This document shows, piece by piece, positions 52,451 to 62,815 of a stretch of 64,000 nt of DNA (its first letter is position 1; every line of letters starts with the position of its first letter). The position numbers and the translations under genes were made by a program. The notes below the pieces were generated by a model that was not told the origin of the DNA, did not search any database, and saw only the letters and a list, made by a program, of their open reading frames with translations. This DNA is from Astropecten irregularis. Lineage: Eukaryota > Echinodermata > Asteroidea > Paxillosida > Astropectinidae. Location of the stretch: assembly GCA_963971285.1 (NCBI GenBank), contig OZ020255.1:10188931-10252930 (forward strand), read 5' to 3'.

Positions 52451-55400
52451 TTATTTGCATCCAAGCAGTTCAAATCGCATGGACCTGTAACCGTTCCCCT
52501 GAACAGGATAGATGCGCACCAGCGACGCCAGTATGGGCTGGTCAAACATAGTAGTCACAATGCTCCCTCTATTGGTGTTGCCATCAAAGACCTACAACAG
52601 TAGAACAAGGAAACAACATCTTTAATGGTAATTATGTAAAAATTGGTATGCAAAGACTCAGAAGAAAAATATTGTTTAGTTTATTTCCGAAAGCTTGTTA
52701 TACAGATCATGGCCGGTCAGTTTTTTGGAGCTGTTGAGCAAAAAAAAAATGTTTAGCTTAAAATGTCTTGCTCAATAAAACACACCACCATTTAAAATTC
52801 CGTTGGATATTCATGGTCAGTGAACAATAGTCAAAGAACAATCACAAGTGATACACAACACAGGGGCATTTTGGTTATCAATCCTGTTTTTATTAAGACA
52901 AAAATGTCATGGTTAGCAAATTGTTTATGCTAAGCATGTGTGAGGATCAGGTAAACTTTAATGATTATTGGCGAAGTGCGTGACAGCGCCCTCAAGCGGT
53001 GACTTGCCATTCCCCGAATGTGCTCGCTCCCATGCCGCTGGCCTGTGCACCGCTCGCTGATATCAGGTAAATATCCTCGTTGTTTTTAGAATTATGTTTA
53101 ATCAATTGTTTAATCTCAGTAGTTCGGGGCCTCTTTTATTGAATGATGTTATCGGTAAATAGTCGGGTTTGGGATTAAGGGGAATAAAATGGGGTTTTCG
53201 TTCAACTTTCTGTCAGTTACAAAATATAATGGAGGCCCTCTCGTGGTAAACTTTGGAAAGGGAATGTACGTGTATTACATTTTGACCTGGGCACCGTAGT
53301 AGAATTAACACAGTTTTATAAGTCCCTCTTTTCGGTAAAATAATGGTCTTTTGTGTGAAAGTAATGCCCATGTTAAGTGTTGATTGTGATTTATTGGAAT
53401 AATAGGAACAGACAATGGGAATTTCAGATGAATTGGGTTTAATCTCTTAAATTATTATTGGTTTAGAGAGCAACCCCTTGCAACAGTGGATAATTGATTC
53501 ACAGTCTCTTATCTTTACTGTAAAGTGTGATTTATGGCTGTATAATGACAGATTGATTTATTGTCCCTGTCATCACTGCTAGTTTGGAAATTCTGAGCAA
53601 ATGTAATTTCTTAAGAATATAAGTTGGGAATTGTACTGTTAAACCTCGACTGCTTCTTATGGTAATTATGACTGGGATATTAGAACAATAGGGCCTCATT
53701 CACACGTAAATTCGTTTATGCTAATTGTATTTCTTTATTTTCTTCTTTTGTCTTTGTTAATTGTGGGATTCCCCGAATGTGCTCGCCCCCATGCCGCTGG
53801 CCTGTGCACCGCTCGCTGATTTCAGAATTAAAAACCAATTTGGTGGAGAGAATCCTCTGGTGTGCCGTGTGGGTTACCTTTGTGTTGAGTCACGCCCCAC
53901 CCGGCCCCGCCCTTACAAGTGTCAGAAGTGGGATCTCCGATTAGCGAGTGGTGCTTTGGCGGCGTGGAGAGTCAAGGGGATCCAGTTATCTGCAGGTTAC
54001 CTGTACTTACTGCATTGTCAAGATGGCTTCGAGCATCAAAATTCGAGCACCGAAAGGAGGCAAGGTGAGGAAATTCACCCTTACTGATGGAAAACTGTCC
54101 ATCCAGACCCTGAGAGGCTGCTTTGAGCGTGCTACCGGGCTGTCATACCAAGACGAGGATGGCGACGAGGTCGTATTGCCCATCGTTGCAGATAATGTAC
54201 TCCCCCCAACAGGCGGATGGGAAACTGGAAAAGAATTTGCAGTGCTACTACGGGAACCAGAAAAGAGTGAAGCTGGGAACCAACCAGTGACAGTTGAGAA
54301 CCTACAAGCCCTGGCCGACAAACAACCACAAATGGTCATAGCCCCAGAAAGAAAGTTGCCAACATTTGATGGAAGGGACGACAGTGGAAAATCCCCTCCA
54401 GTTGATGAGTTTGTAACCGCAATTCAGCACGCCCTTGACCGATATAATGTGCCAAAGGCCCAGAAGGGTCAGTTCCTTCTGGACTATCTCCGGGGCAACC
54501 CGAAGATGGAGGTTAAGGCACTGTTGGCAGCAGGAAAGGAAGCAGAAGAGGCCCTCGACTACCTGAAGTCATCATACGGGGAGACAGCCACAAGCAGTGT
54601 GCTACAGCGCCAATTTTTGGAAAGGCGCCAACAACCAAATGAATCCATCCGGCAATTTAGTGTGGAGCTACAGGGGCTATTTCATAGGCTCATCAAAAAA
54701 GACCCCGGCCTGTATAAACAGCCGGACCTAATCATCAGAGAACAGTTCGTCGACGGGATCGAATATGAGGGGTTGAGACACTCGTGTCGAGACCTTGTCG
54801 ACCGTGACAGTTCAATCTCGTTCAATGAAGCGAAGGAGTGGGCCCTTAGACGAGAGGAGAGGGAAAAGGGCCGTACCAGTAACCCTAGTAGACGGGGCTT
54901 CTCTGCTGTAATTGAGGCTGAGGGAAATGTCGATGCCACTCCAATGCAAAAGTTGGAAAAACAGATGGAGCAGATGCTCGAGTCCGTGAATACACTGACC
55001 AGTCTGATGACCCCTCAACCCATGTCCAGCTCCACAAATCATGCAGTACCACCAGTCCAACCACAGCCTGAGTCCAGATGGAGGCATCCAGGGCCCAATC
55101 CTGCGCACGCTGAACCCTACTGGCAGAACGGCAGTCCACACACCTACCCAGGAACTCCGGGTCCAGCCCCACGATGCTTCAATTGTGACCAGCCAGGGCA
55201 TTTTGCTCGTAGTTGCCCTGCTCCCAGTCGCCGCTACCGACCAACCCCACAGGGCCCGCCTGCACGATCGCAAGATGGCCGCCCTGGAAGTACACCGAAG
55301 GGAAACTAGCTCCCTCTGTTGTTATGAGCCAAACAACAAGGGGGGAGAGAGATGGCTCGACTGAAAGTGACCTCAACAATTTTATGACACGGGCAGCAGC

Positions 55401-58400
55401 AGACTGTTTCGCCGTCGACGTGACCCTCGGAGGACAAACGATACCTTGTCTGTTAGACACAGGATCGATGGTGACGACCATTACCCAGAAGTACTTTGAC
55501 AAGTTCCTTGCAGTAGAGGGGGTGCGGCTGACCAGCATACCAGAACAGTTCAAGCTACTTTCAGCAAGCGGGGCCGCCATTCCTTATGTTGGCTGTTTCG
55601 AGAGTGATGCAACTGTACTTGGGATTACCATACCTGCACGGCTGGTATTGGTCATCAAACAGACAAATGAAGACAAATTGTTTGATACTGCCCCAGGGAT
55701 TGTTGGCATGAACATTCTTTCCGAGTGCTGGTCACAACTCGTCGCCAACCATGGAAACGGATACCTCCGACGGTTACACTTGAATACCGAGAATAGACCA
55801 GTATGGGAGAAGACACTTCAAGTGGTCGGGAAAAAGCAACGATTCCGGGAGATCGAGGGTGCTATAGGCCGTGTATACCTCGACCGTGGGGCTCCCCTCA
55901 CTATCCTCGCCCATGAAGCTGTCATTGCCCGAGCCACAGCCCGCCGAGCACCAGGTGGAGACCATTATGATGCCATACTGGAACCACATGAAGGTACAAA
56001 CCTCCCCGCCAGTGTGAAGACCATAAGAAGTGTGGTCCAAGTATCCTCAGGCAAGCTGACAGTAGTGTTGATGAATGAGGGAGAACAAGATGTGCTCCTG
56101 CCAAGCCGAAGCTGTATTGGTACCCTTCATCATGGAGAGGTATTGGCCGAAGAGGACGAGATGGCTGTCAAGGGAGATCCTCTCAATGCGACTGATACAG
56201 GAACCGGGAGCAGTACAAAGTCTCCGCGTCCCACTGAGCCAGCGATAAATTTGCCCAAAGTGGTTGATGTGGAGGCACCCCTAACAGTAGACGAACGAGC
56301 CCAGTTTGACGCACTTCTCAGCAGGTATGATTGCATATTCTCGAAGGGAGAACGGGACCTTGGCTATACGGAGGCTGTGAAACATCAAATTGACACCGGG
56401 GATGCACCACCCATCAAGCAGAGATATCGCTCGCTGCCACCCTCCCAGTATCGTGAAGTCAGAGCCCACATACAGGAGCTGCTTGAGGCTGGCGTCATAC
56501 GGGAGAGCTCAAGTCCTTGGGCATCCCCAATCGTCGTAGTCCGTAAAAAGGACCAGTCTATCCGTCTCTGCGTTGACTACAGGCGAATCAATACAGTGAC
56601 TGCGAAGAGCTCATTCCCCCTCCCTCGAATTGATGAATCTTTGCAGACGTTGGGCGGTGCCAAGTACCTGAGTGTGCTCGACTTAGCTTCAGGATACCAC
56701 CAGGTGGCAATGGAGGAGCGTGATGTCAAGAAGACAGCCTTTGTGACACCTTTCGGGCTGTTTGAGTACATGAGGATGCCTTTCGGCCTATGTAACAGTC
56801 CCGCCACCTTTCAGAGACTCATGCAGCGTTGCCTCGGCGACCAGGCATTAGACAGTGTGCTCATCTATCTGGATGACATCATCGTGTTTGCCTCCACCTT
56901 TGAACAACACCTTGAGCGGCTTGAGATAGTGTTTTCACGTCTGCAACAGTATGGACTCAAGATCAAGCCACAGAAGTGCAGCTTCTTCAGGCAGCAGGTG
57001 AAGTATCTCGGACACCTGGTGGTGGCTGGACAGGGTGTCAAGCCCGACCCCGATAAGGTCTCTGCTGTGAAGGATTGGCCAGAACCTACCACCATAACTG
57101 AACTACGAGCATTCCTGGGGTTCACGGGCTACTTCAGAAAGTTTGTTCGAGACTACTCGAGTATTGCAGGGCCCCTACTTGTCTACCTGAGAGGAGTGAA
57201 TAGCAAGGAGAAGGCCAGAGGTGGGACAAAGAGGGTGGAGTTTGATGAGGCAGCACGGGTAGCCTTCCAAGCACTGAAGACTTCACTACTGAGGGCTCCT
57301 GTTCTAGCGTTTGCAGACTTTGAGCGACCTTTCATTGTCGAGACGGATGCGAGTTCACTGGGCCTGGGAGCAATCCTGTCACAACAGCAGGAAGACGGCT
57401 CACGCCGAGTCATCGCTTATGCATCCAGGGCCCTCCGACCTGCCGAACGTAACGACAAGAACTATTCCTCGTTCAAGTTGGAATTGCTTGGAGTACGATG
57501 GGCCGTGTGTCAGGTTTTCAAGGATTATCTCATGGGTAATCAGTGCGTGGTGTACACCGACCATAACCCACTGAAGTATCTCGACACGGCCAACCTGAGC
57601 TGCACTGAATTACGGTGGGTACAACAACTTGCAGCATTTGACTTTCGACTCGAGTACCGGACAGGCAGAAGTAACTCAGCCCCAGATGCACTTTCAAGGC
57701 TGCCCAAGAAGTGCCCAAAGGATGAAATGGAGAACCAGGAGGACAAGGTCAGTGAGTTGTCCTCTTGTGCAGTTCGAGCCAGCTGCATGGGTCCTACCAG
57801 TGCAGGGACAGATGTTCCACCAGCCTTGGCCCACCAGATTCGAATTGCTAACCAGGAGGGTAGCCGATGTCTTCCTGGATACACCCCAGAGGAGCTTAGA
57901 AGGCTACAAGAGGAAGATGCTGTTCTGCGTCGAGTAATTGCATACGTTGAGAGGGGTCACAAGCCTTCTAGACAGGAGAGAGAAGATGACCCCCCTGATG
58001 TGAGCCTGGTCCTCAAGCACTGGGGCCAACTGTTCCTGAAGGACGGTGTTTTGTTTCGCCGAACTACGCTATCGGGAGGAGAGCAGAGTGAGAGGTTGGT
58101 TACTCCTTCATGTCTAGTCAACCATATCCTGACATCCTTTCACAACGACATGGGACACTTCGGGGCGAAGAGAACGCTACGACTGATCCATCCATTGTTC
58201 TTCTGGCTGAGGATGGAGACGACCGTCCACGCCTGGTGTAGACAGTGTGAGAGATGTGCAGTGGCTAAACCGCCAACCAGACAGACTCGTCCACCTCTCG
58301 GAACACTACGAGCCACAGCTCCCCTAGAAGTGGTGGCCATGGATTTTACTCTCCTTGAACCATCAACAGACGGTTGTGAAAATGTCCTCATATTGACGGA

Positions 58401-61400
58401 TGTCTTCACCAAGTTCACTTGGGCTGTACCCACCCGAAACCAGAAGGCGACCACCGTAGCTAAGGCGTTGGTGAAGCATCTCATTACCCCTTTTGGGGCC
58501 CCCCTTCGACTACATTCTGATAATGGAAGATGCTTTGAGGCACAAGTGGTTGCAGAGCTGTGCAGAATCTACGGGATTGGACATTCACACACCACCCCCT
58601 ATCACCCCCAGGGGAATGGTTTGTGTGAAAGGTTTAACAGAACCCTTCACAACCTACTCTTGACACTGCCTCCCCACAAAAAGGCCAGGTGGACTGAACA
58701 CTTGCCATTCCTCGTCATGGCTTACAACAACACAAAGCACAGCGCAACAGGATATGAGCCTTTCTATCTATTGTTTGGTAGGACTGCCAGGTTGCCACAG
58801 CACCTTCTCTTAAATGTTGAGCACCCGCAAACTATGGGGAAAACTGTAGACTGCTATGTCAAGAAGCATCAGGAACGCCTGGAGGGAGCCCGGACACTAG
58901 CAGTTGCCAACATTGACAAGGCAGCAGACGCGAGAAAAGCACTGTACGACCGGCAGGTGTTCGAGAGGCCACTCAACACTGGCGAATATGTTCTGGTGAG
59001 GGACCGTGCCAACCGAGGACGAGCAAAGATGAAGGACTTTTGGGAGCCTGAACCCTACATGGTGGTTGATCGTCCATACGAGGGCCAACCGGTCTACATC
59101 CTGCAAAACTCGAGGGGTCAACGGAAGGTACTTCACCGCAGTGAGCTGAAACACTGCCCTTGGGACATTCCCGAGCCAAGTGAAGCTGACACCACCGACG
59201 AAACATCCCCTACCAGCGAGAGCGTTCTAGAGGACACAACCTCCTCTGATAGTCCTGAAGATGACTGGGGCAAGTTACTCACCCTGGCTCCGAACCGCCT
59301 TGGAGGCCCTGAAGCTCCAACTAAGGACAGAGTAGAGCCTGGAGATCACAGCGACCCGCCCACCGTAGATCCCGCCCCACTGCAGTTAACCAGCCAGACA
59401 CCCACCGCTGGAGGTTGTGACCCCCTTCTATCTTCAAAACCTGACGTATGTGAGGAGACGCATGATGCTAGTCTGCCCGTGGATGGTGCACAGCTGACAG
59501 CAGATGAGCCAGGGCCATCGACTTTGCTGGTTGGTGACAACGCAGATGTTTCTGAGGATGTGCCCATGTCCAGCGTGGGAACACTTGATCCAGGCAACAG
59601 TACCGCTCCGTCACCCATTGATTCCGAGGACCTGAGCCCTCCCAGCGCACCGGCTCCTCCCACGGAAGTTGCAGCTGCTCCAAGCTCCATCCGTCGGTCG
59701 AGGCGCACTACCAAGGGAAAGCCACCTAACAGGTACAAATTCTCAGGGGTCGTTCGACTTCTGAACCGTGTCAAACAATTAGTAGCTCCGGAAACTGAAC
59801 ACGAGAGCACAGATGATTCTGACTACTGAACTGTTGGAGGAAAGACACCTCCTGAACTGTAAATGGCTTAATTTCACCTAAGTTGTTGAGTCTGGCCAAT
59901 GACAATCTATCAAGAATCTTCACACAGTTAGACATGATTCATTGTTAAATTTTGCAACCAAATTCTAGTTAATATGAATGTTCGTGTTCTAGAAGGGAGA
60001 CAGGATGTGCATTTGTAAGAGAGGATCTGTTTGGTGATTTCTCCAGAATGGAAAAACCTGACAAACTGTAGACTTGATTTGATTAGGGACAATTGTCGCT
60101 TTTCAACGCCTTGTTACCGTTGCATTTAAGTTTATGTTTAGCATGTTGTAGAGTTAGAGTGTTAACCTTTTTGTATAAGCCTAACTCCACCTTAGGTCTC
60201 CACCAGTCGTCGGGGGCGACGACTCAATTGTTTTGGAAGATTGTGAGGATCAGGTAAACTTTAATGATTATTGGCGAAGTGCGTGACAGCGCCCTCAAGC
60301 GGTGACTTGCCATTCCCCGAATGTGCTCGCTCCCATGCCGCTGGCCTGTGCACCGCTCGCTGATATCAGGTAAATATCCTCGTTGTTTTTAGAATTATGT
60401 TTAATCAATTGTTTAATCTCAGTAGTTCGGGGCCTCTTTTATTGAATGATGTTATCGGTAAATAGTCGGGTTTGGGATTAAGGGGAATAAAATGGGGTTT
60501 TCGTTCAACTTTCTGTCAGTTACAAAAAATAATGGAGGCCCTCTCGTGGTAAACTTTGGAAAGGGAATGTACGTGTATTACATTTTGACCTGGGCACCGT
60601 AGTAGAATTAACACAGTTTTATAAGTCCCTCTTTTCGGTAAAATAATGGTCTTTTGTGTGAAAGTAATGCCCATGTTAAGTGTTGATTGTGATTTATTGG
60701 AATAATAGGAACAGACAATGGGAATTTCAGATGAATTGGGTTTAATCTCTTAAATTATTATTGGTTTAGAGAGCAATCCCTTGCAACAGTGGATAATTGA
60801 TTCACAGTCTCTTATCTTTACTGTAAAGTGTGATTTATGGCTGTATAATGACAGATTGATTTATTGTCCCTGTCATCACTGCTAGTTTGGAAATTCTGAG
60901 CAAATGTAATTTCTTAAGAATATAAGTTGGGAATTGTACTGTTAAACCTCGACTGCTTCTTATGGTAATTATGACTGGGATATTAGAACAATAGGGCCTC
61001 ATTCACACGTAAATTCGTTTATGCTAATTGTATTTCTTTATTTTCTTCTTTTGTCTTTGTTAATTGTGGGATTCCCCGAATGTGCTCGCTCCCATGCCGC
61101 TGGCCTGTGCACCGCTCGCTGATTTCAGAATTAAAAACCAATTTGGTGGAGAGAATCCTCTGGTGTGCCGTGTGGGTTACCTTTGTGTTGAGTCACGCCC
61201 CACCCGGCCCCGCCCTTACACATGCAGAGCCTTGAAATAGGCCATTATTACAACACCTTCGGCCTACTATCCACATCACCAGAAATGTTTTCGCGTTTTC
61301 GAGAAAACTGTTTTTGTTTAGTTTTTGCTTTTCCTTTTGTTTGGTTTTGTTTTTAAAACCCACGCAATCCCGCCAACTGATTTGAGTGGACAAGGTTTGG

Positions 61401-62768
61401 TATATACGAAGTTGTATTAGGGACATGCTAAAAAAATAAAATGTGTATGTCGTACGTACGAGATATGTCGTACGTACGAGATTTAAGTCGTACGTACGAC
61501 ATACATCTCGTACGTACGACATACAACTCGTACGGTACGACTTATATCTCGTATGTACAATATATAAGTCGTACGTTCGAGTTGTATGTCGTACGTACGA
61601 GATGTAAGTCGTACGTACGAGATATACGAACGAAATAATGATTCATATTCATCTCATACGTACGACATAATTATGAACTTGTACGTACGAGTTAGGTCAG
61701 AGAGAGGCAAATGTACTTTTTCAGCATGTTTCTAATACAGCTACGTAGTTATGCATGTACGTACCTGGACATTACCAGCGGCATCCAGTACGCTAGTACG
61801 TGCTGCTCGTGGAGATGGCTTGTACATGACCTTGTACTTGGTCACCCACTGGTTATTCTCGGCCCTCCCTTGCAGCAGTACACCGTGGACATATGTGACC
61901 CGTCCAAGGTCTACCTGGATCCAGGGACGTATATCAGACAATGCCGCTGCCCAAGCTCCCACGATAGATGGACCTTCGTCGGGGCGATTCAGGCGACCGC
62001 GTGCTGGGGAGCTGACATCGGTATCAGTGTAGCTGCTTGATGCGGTGATGCTTGCATCGGGAATTGTACCATCTTCAAGCCCTAGTTTAACTGCATGGGA
62101 ACATTGCTCTTTGACGGAGAATAAGGATACAATAAAAGAATCGAAGATTAGTAAGGAGGTTGGAAAATTATTCTAAAAAAAATGTCTGCACTGAAATGAA
62201 CTCCTGCAAACTGCTGTATGTACAACCCAGATAATGACTACTAGTCCAGTCTCCACCTCGCAGCTGCAAAATTCTCCTGAAGACGGCCAGAGCATATACT
62301 GGCCAGAACGTCGAGTTAACCGGCTCTTTCAGAGCCACCCCATACTCACAAGAGAGAGAGATATAATGACCTGAATTATTCTATAAAATGTTTTGAGTTA
62401 GAGGTGCCTGACTTTCGATCCTATAGAGGGATTTTTCTGTAAGGCTAAAACAACACGATGACAAGAACTTGCATGTTATTGCAAGTTGAAACTTGTTTGC
62501 CAAAGATGACGAGACTTCGTCTCACCTGGGCAATCGAACAGACTCTGTACTTCGTGAGCGTCTTCACCAATGACTAGCTCTTTGACGTGGGTGACCGCTG
62601 CACCGGCCCGAGAAGCGCTCCCAACGTTGACTCCACCGAGCTGAACAGATGAACACGAGCAAGGATCCTCGGTGTAGGAGGCAAGGTGGGCTGGGTCGCC
62701 ATTCGCACCAACGTTGTGCCCGATGTAACAACCATTAGCACGAGTCACGCCGAGACGTCGCATTAAAA
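52451..62768 (-). CDS. Extracellular protein with F5/8 type C (discoidin) domain, 3' exons only
   Basis: Exons 62768-62526, 62108-61765, 52591-52451, phases 1, 1, 0. The first encodes a cysteine-containing module (RRLGVTRANGCYIGHN, SYTEDPCSCSSVQLGG, VQSLFDCP). The second and third together form a discoidin domain: KLGLEDGTIPDASITASSSY, PWIQVDLGRVTYVHGVLLQG, WVTKYKVMYKPS, then VFDGNTNRG and LVRIYPVQGNGY ending FELLGCK and TAA. The framing cysteines and the W-I-Q-V-D-L-G strand match the family, which binds membranes, glycans or proteins outside the cell. The 5' end (signal peptide, other domains) lies off-window or in undetected exons. The last intron is 9.2 kb, of which 8.3 kb is an antisense LTR retrotransposon; splice sites and frame are intact. 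AATAAA overlaps the stop region (AAATAAAG). Confidence 0.85.
52939..53917 (+). repeat. 5' LTR
   Basis: Begins TGTGAGGATCAGG and ends CGCCCTTACA (TG...CA). A block of about 57 bases (ATTCCCCGAATGTGCTCG... to TCAG) occurs twice inside, at 53009-53066 and 53768-53825. The first copy is followed by GTAAAT and the second ends TTTCAG, so the pair resembles a splice donor and acceptor. Confidence 0.92.
53918..53937 (+). promoter_or_regulatory. Putative primer binding site
   Basis: AGTGTCAGAAGTGGGATC starts directly at the end of the 5' LTR, where Ty3/gypsy elements place the tRNA primer site. The priming tRNA was not determined. Confidence 0.45.
54023..55309 (+). CDS. gag: Gag polyprotein with N-terminal PB1-like domain and CCHC zinc knuckle
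   Basis: 428 residues from an ATG in context AAGATGG; earlier codons in the frame lack ATG. Residues 5-80 look like a PB1 domain: a basic first hairpin (IKIRAPKGGKVRKFTL), a helix (IQTLRGCFERATGL) and an acidic OPCA-like motif YQDEDGDEVVLP. A typical retrotransposon capsid region follows (LPTFDGRDD, FLLDYLRGNPKMEVKALL, RQFLERRQQPNESIRQF), then a linker with a coiled segment (MQKLEKQMEQMLESVN) and one zinc knuckle CFNCDQPGHFARSCP at about 395. It ends directly after the slippery heptamer that gives access to Pol. Gag forms the particle and packages the RNA. The PB1 call rests on pattern only. Confidence 0.85.
   Translation: MASSIKIRAPKGGKVRKFTLTDGKLSIQTLRGCFERATGLSYQDEDGDEVVLPIVADNVLPPTGGWETGKEFAVLLREPEKSEAGNQPVTVENLQALADKQPQMVIAPERKLPTFDGRDDSGKSPPVDEFVTAIQHALDRYNVPKAQKGQFLLDYLRGNPKMEVKALLAAGKEAEEALDYLKSSYGETATSSVLQRQFLERRQQPNESIRQFSVELQGLFHRLIKKDPGLYKQPDLIIREQFVDGIEYEGLRHSCRDLVDRDSSISFNEAKEWALRREEREKGRTSNPSRRGFSAVIEAEGNVDATPMQKLEKQMEQMLESVNTLTSLMTPQPMSSSTNHAVPPVQPQPESRWRHPGPNPAHAEPYWQNGSPHTYPGTPGPAPRCFNCDQPGHFARSCPAPSRRYRPTPQGPPARSQDGRPGSTPKGN
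55213..59829 (+). CDS. pol: Pol polyprotein: protease, reverse transcriptase, RNase H, integrase
   Basis: Open frame of 1,538 codons overlapping Gag by 97 bases in the -1 frame, with no usable ATG at its start, so it should be made as a Gag-Pol fusion by frameshifting at 55300-55306. Landmarks in order: aspartic protease LLDTGS (DTG at 55456-55464); RT with LCVDYRRINT, LDLASGYHQV, FGLCNSPATF and the YLDD catalytic box (56866-56877); RNase H with VETDASSLGLGA and YTDHNPLKYL; integrase zinc finger (HNDMGHFG ... CRQCERC); catalytic D, D, E at codons 58342, 58519, 58627. The last 230 residues or so are an acidic, Ser/Thr/Pro-rich tail ending with a basic patch (RRSRRTTKGKPPNRYKFSG). No stop or frameshift interrupts it, consistent with a recently active element. 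Confidence 0.92.
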   Translation: MPCSQSPLPTNPTGPACTIARWPPWKYTEGKLAPSVVMSQTTRGERDGSTESDLNNFMTRAAADCFAVDVTLGGQTIPCLLDTGSMVTTITQKYFDKFLAVEGVRLTSIPEQFKLLSASGAAIPYVGCFESDATVLGITIPARLVLVIKQTNEDKLFDTAPGIVGMNILSECWSQLVANHGNGYLRRLHLNTENRPVWEKTLQVVGKKQRFREIEGAIGRVYLDRGAPLTILAHEAVIARATARRAPGGDHYDAILEPHEGTNLPASVKTIRSVVQVSSGKLTVVLMNEGEQDVLLPSRSCIGTLHHGEVLAEEDEMAVKGDPLNATDTGTGSSTKSPRPTEPAINLPKVVDVEAPLTVDERAQFDALLSRYDCIFSKGERDLGYTEAVKHQIDTGDAPPIKQRYRSLPPSQYREVRAHIQELLEAGVIRESSSPWASPIVVVRKKDQSIRLCVDYRRINTVTAKSSFPLPRIDESLQTLGGAKYLSVLDLASGYHQVAMEERDVKKTAFVTPFGLFEYMRMPFGLCNSPATFQRLMQRCLGDQALDSVLIYLDDIIVFASTFEQHLERLEIVFSRLQQYGLKIKPQKCSFFRQQVKYLGHLVVAGQGVKPDPDKVSAVKDWPEPTTITELRAFLGFTGYFRKFVRDYSSIAGPLLVYLRGVNSKEKARGGTKRVEFDEAARVAFQALKTSLLRAPVLAFADFERPFIVETDASSLGLGAILSQQQEDGSRRVIAYASRALRPAERNDKNYSSFKLELLGVRWAVCQVFKDYLMGNQCVVYTDHNPLKYLDTANLSCTELRWVQQLAAFDFRLEYRTGRSNSAPDALSRLPKKCPKDEMENQEDKVSELSSCAVRASCMGPTSAGTDVPPALAHQIRIANQEGSRCLPGYTPEELRRLQEEDAVLRRVIAYVERGHKPSRQEREDDPPDVSLVLKHWGQLFLKDGVLFRRTTLSGGEQSERLVTPSCLVNHILTSFHNDMGHFGAKRTLRLIHPLFFWLRMETTVHAWCRQCERCAVAKPPTRQTRPPLGTLRATAPLEVVAMDFTLLEPSTDGCENVLILTDVFTKFTWAVPTRNQKATTVAKALVKHLITPFGAPLRLHSDNGRCFEAQVVAELCRIYGIGHSHTTPYHPQGNGLCERFNRTLHNLLLTLPPHKKARWTEHLPFLVMAYNNTKHSATGYEPFYLLFGRTARLPQHLLLNVEHPQTMGKTVDCYVKKHQERLEGARTLAVANIDKAADARKALYDRQVFERPLNTGEYVLVRDRANRGRAKMKDFWEPEPYMVVDRPYEGQPVYILQNSRGQRKVLHRSELKHCPWDIPEPSEADTTDETSPTSESVLEDTTSSDSPEDDWGKLLTLAPNRLGGPEAPTKDRVEPGDHSDPPTVDPAPLQLTSQTPTAGGCDPLLSSKPDVCEETHDASLPVDGAQLTADEPGPSTLLVGDNADVSEDVPMSSVGTLDPGNSTAPSPIDSEDLSPPSAPAPPTEVAAAPSSIRRSRRTTKGKPPNRYKFSGVVRLLNRVKQLVAPETEHESTDDSDY
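55300..55347 (+). promoter_or_regulatory. -1 ribosomal frameshift signal between gag and pol
   Basis: In the Gag frame the last codons read AAG GGA AAC TAG, giving the canonical slippery heptamer G GGA AAC (55300-55306) next to the Gag stop. A shift back by one base enters the Pol frame. Starting 3-5 bases downstream, CTCCCTCTGTTGTT can pair with AACAACAAGGGGGGAG around an 8-base loop: a stem of about 13 pairs, the usual kind of stimulatory structure. Confidence 0.8.
59830..60241. other. Non-coding stretch between pol and the 3' LTR
   Basis: 412 bases with a GTCGTCGGGGGCGACGAC hairpin (about 60207-60224). No envelope-like frame. Only a weak purine stretch (GGAAGA) precedes the LTR. Confidence 0.6.
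60242..61220 (+). repeat. 3' LTR
   Basis: Same length as the 5' LTR, and by eye differing at three bases (an A/T after GTTACAAAA, and two C/T changes). Contains the same internal 57-bp duplication. Confidence 0.92.
61441..61690. repeat. Self-complementary CGTACGTACG satellite
   Basis: About a dozen units of 17-18 bp such as ATGTCGTACGTACGAGAT, in alternating orientation because TCGTACGTACGA is its own complement. Lies in the discoidin intron. The exon donor at 61764 (CAG then GTACGTACATG) uses the same word. Confidence 0.8.
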
Positions 62769-62815
62769 CTGAAAGGCAATATTGCACGATCATTATTACA
62801 AAACCATAGACCTTA

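Larger units (their letters stand above)
52939..61220 (+). mobile_element. Ty3/gypsy LTR retrotransposon, apparently complete and young
   Basis: 8,282 bp bounded by two 979-bp LTRs and a 4-bp target duplication CATG (52935-52938, 61221-61224). Gag (54023-55309) and Pol (to 59829) are both open, Pol in the -1 frame. Domain order protease, reverse transcriptase, RNase H, integrase defines Ty3/gypsy. Counting by eye, the LTRs differ at three positions, so the insertion is recent on an evolutionary scale. There is no envelope-like frame between Pol and the 3' LTR. No clear polypurine tract precedes the 3' LTR. It sits antisense in the last intron of the discoidin gene. Confidence 0.93.

Noticed and set aside
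53761-54087. 108-codon frame upstream of gag
   Set aside because: It starts in the LTR and overlaps the leader and the gag start in another frame; no sign of a separate protein.
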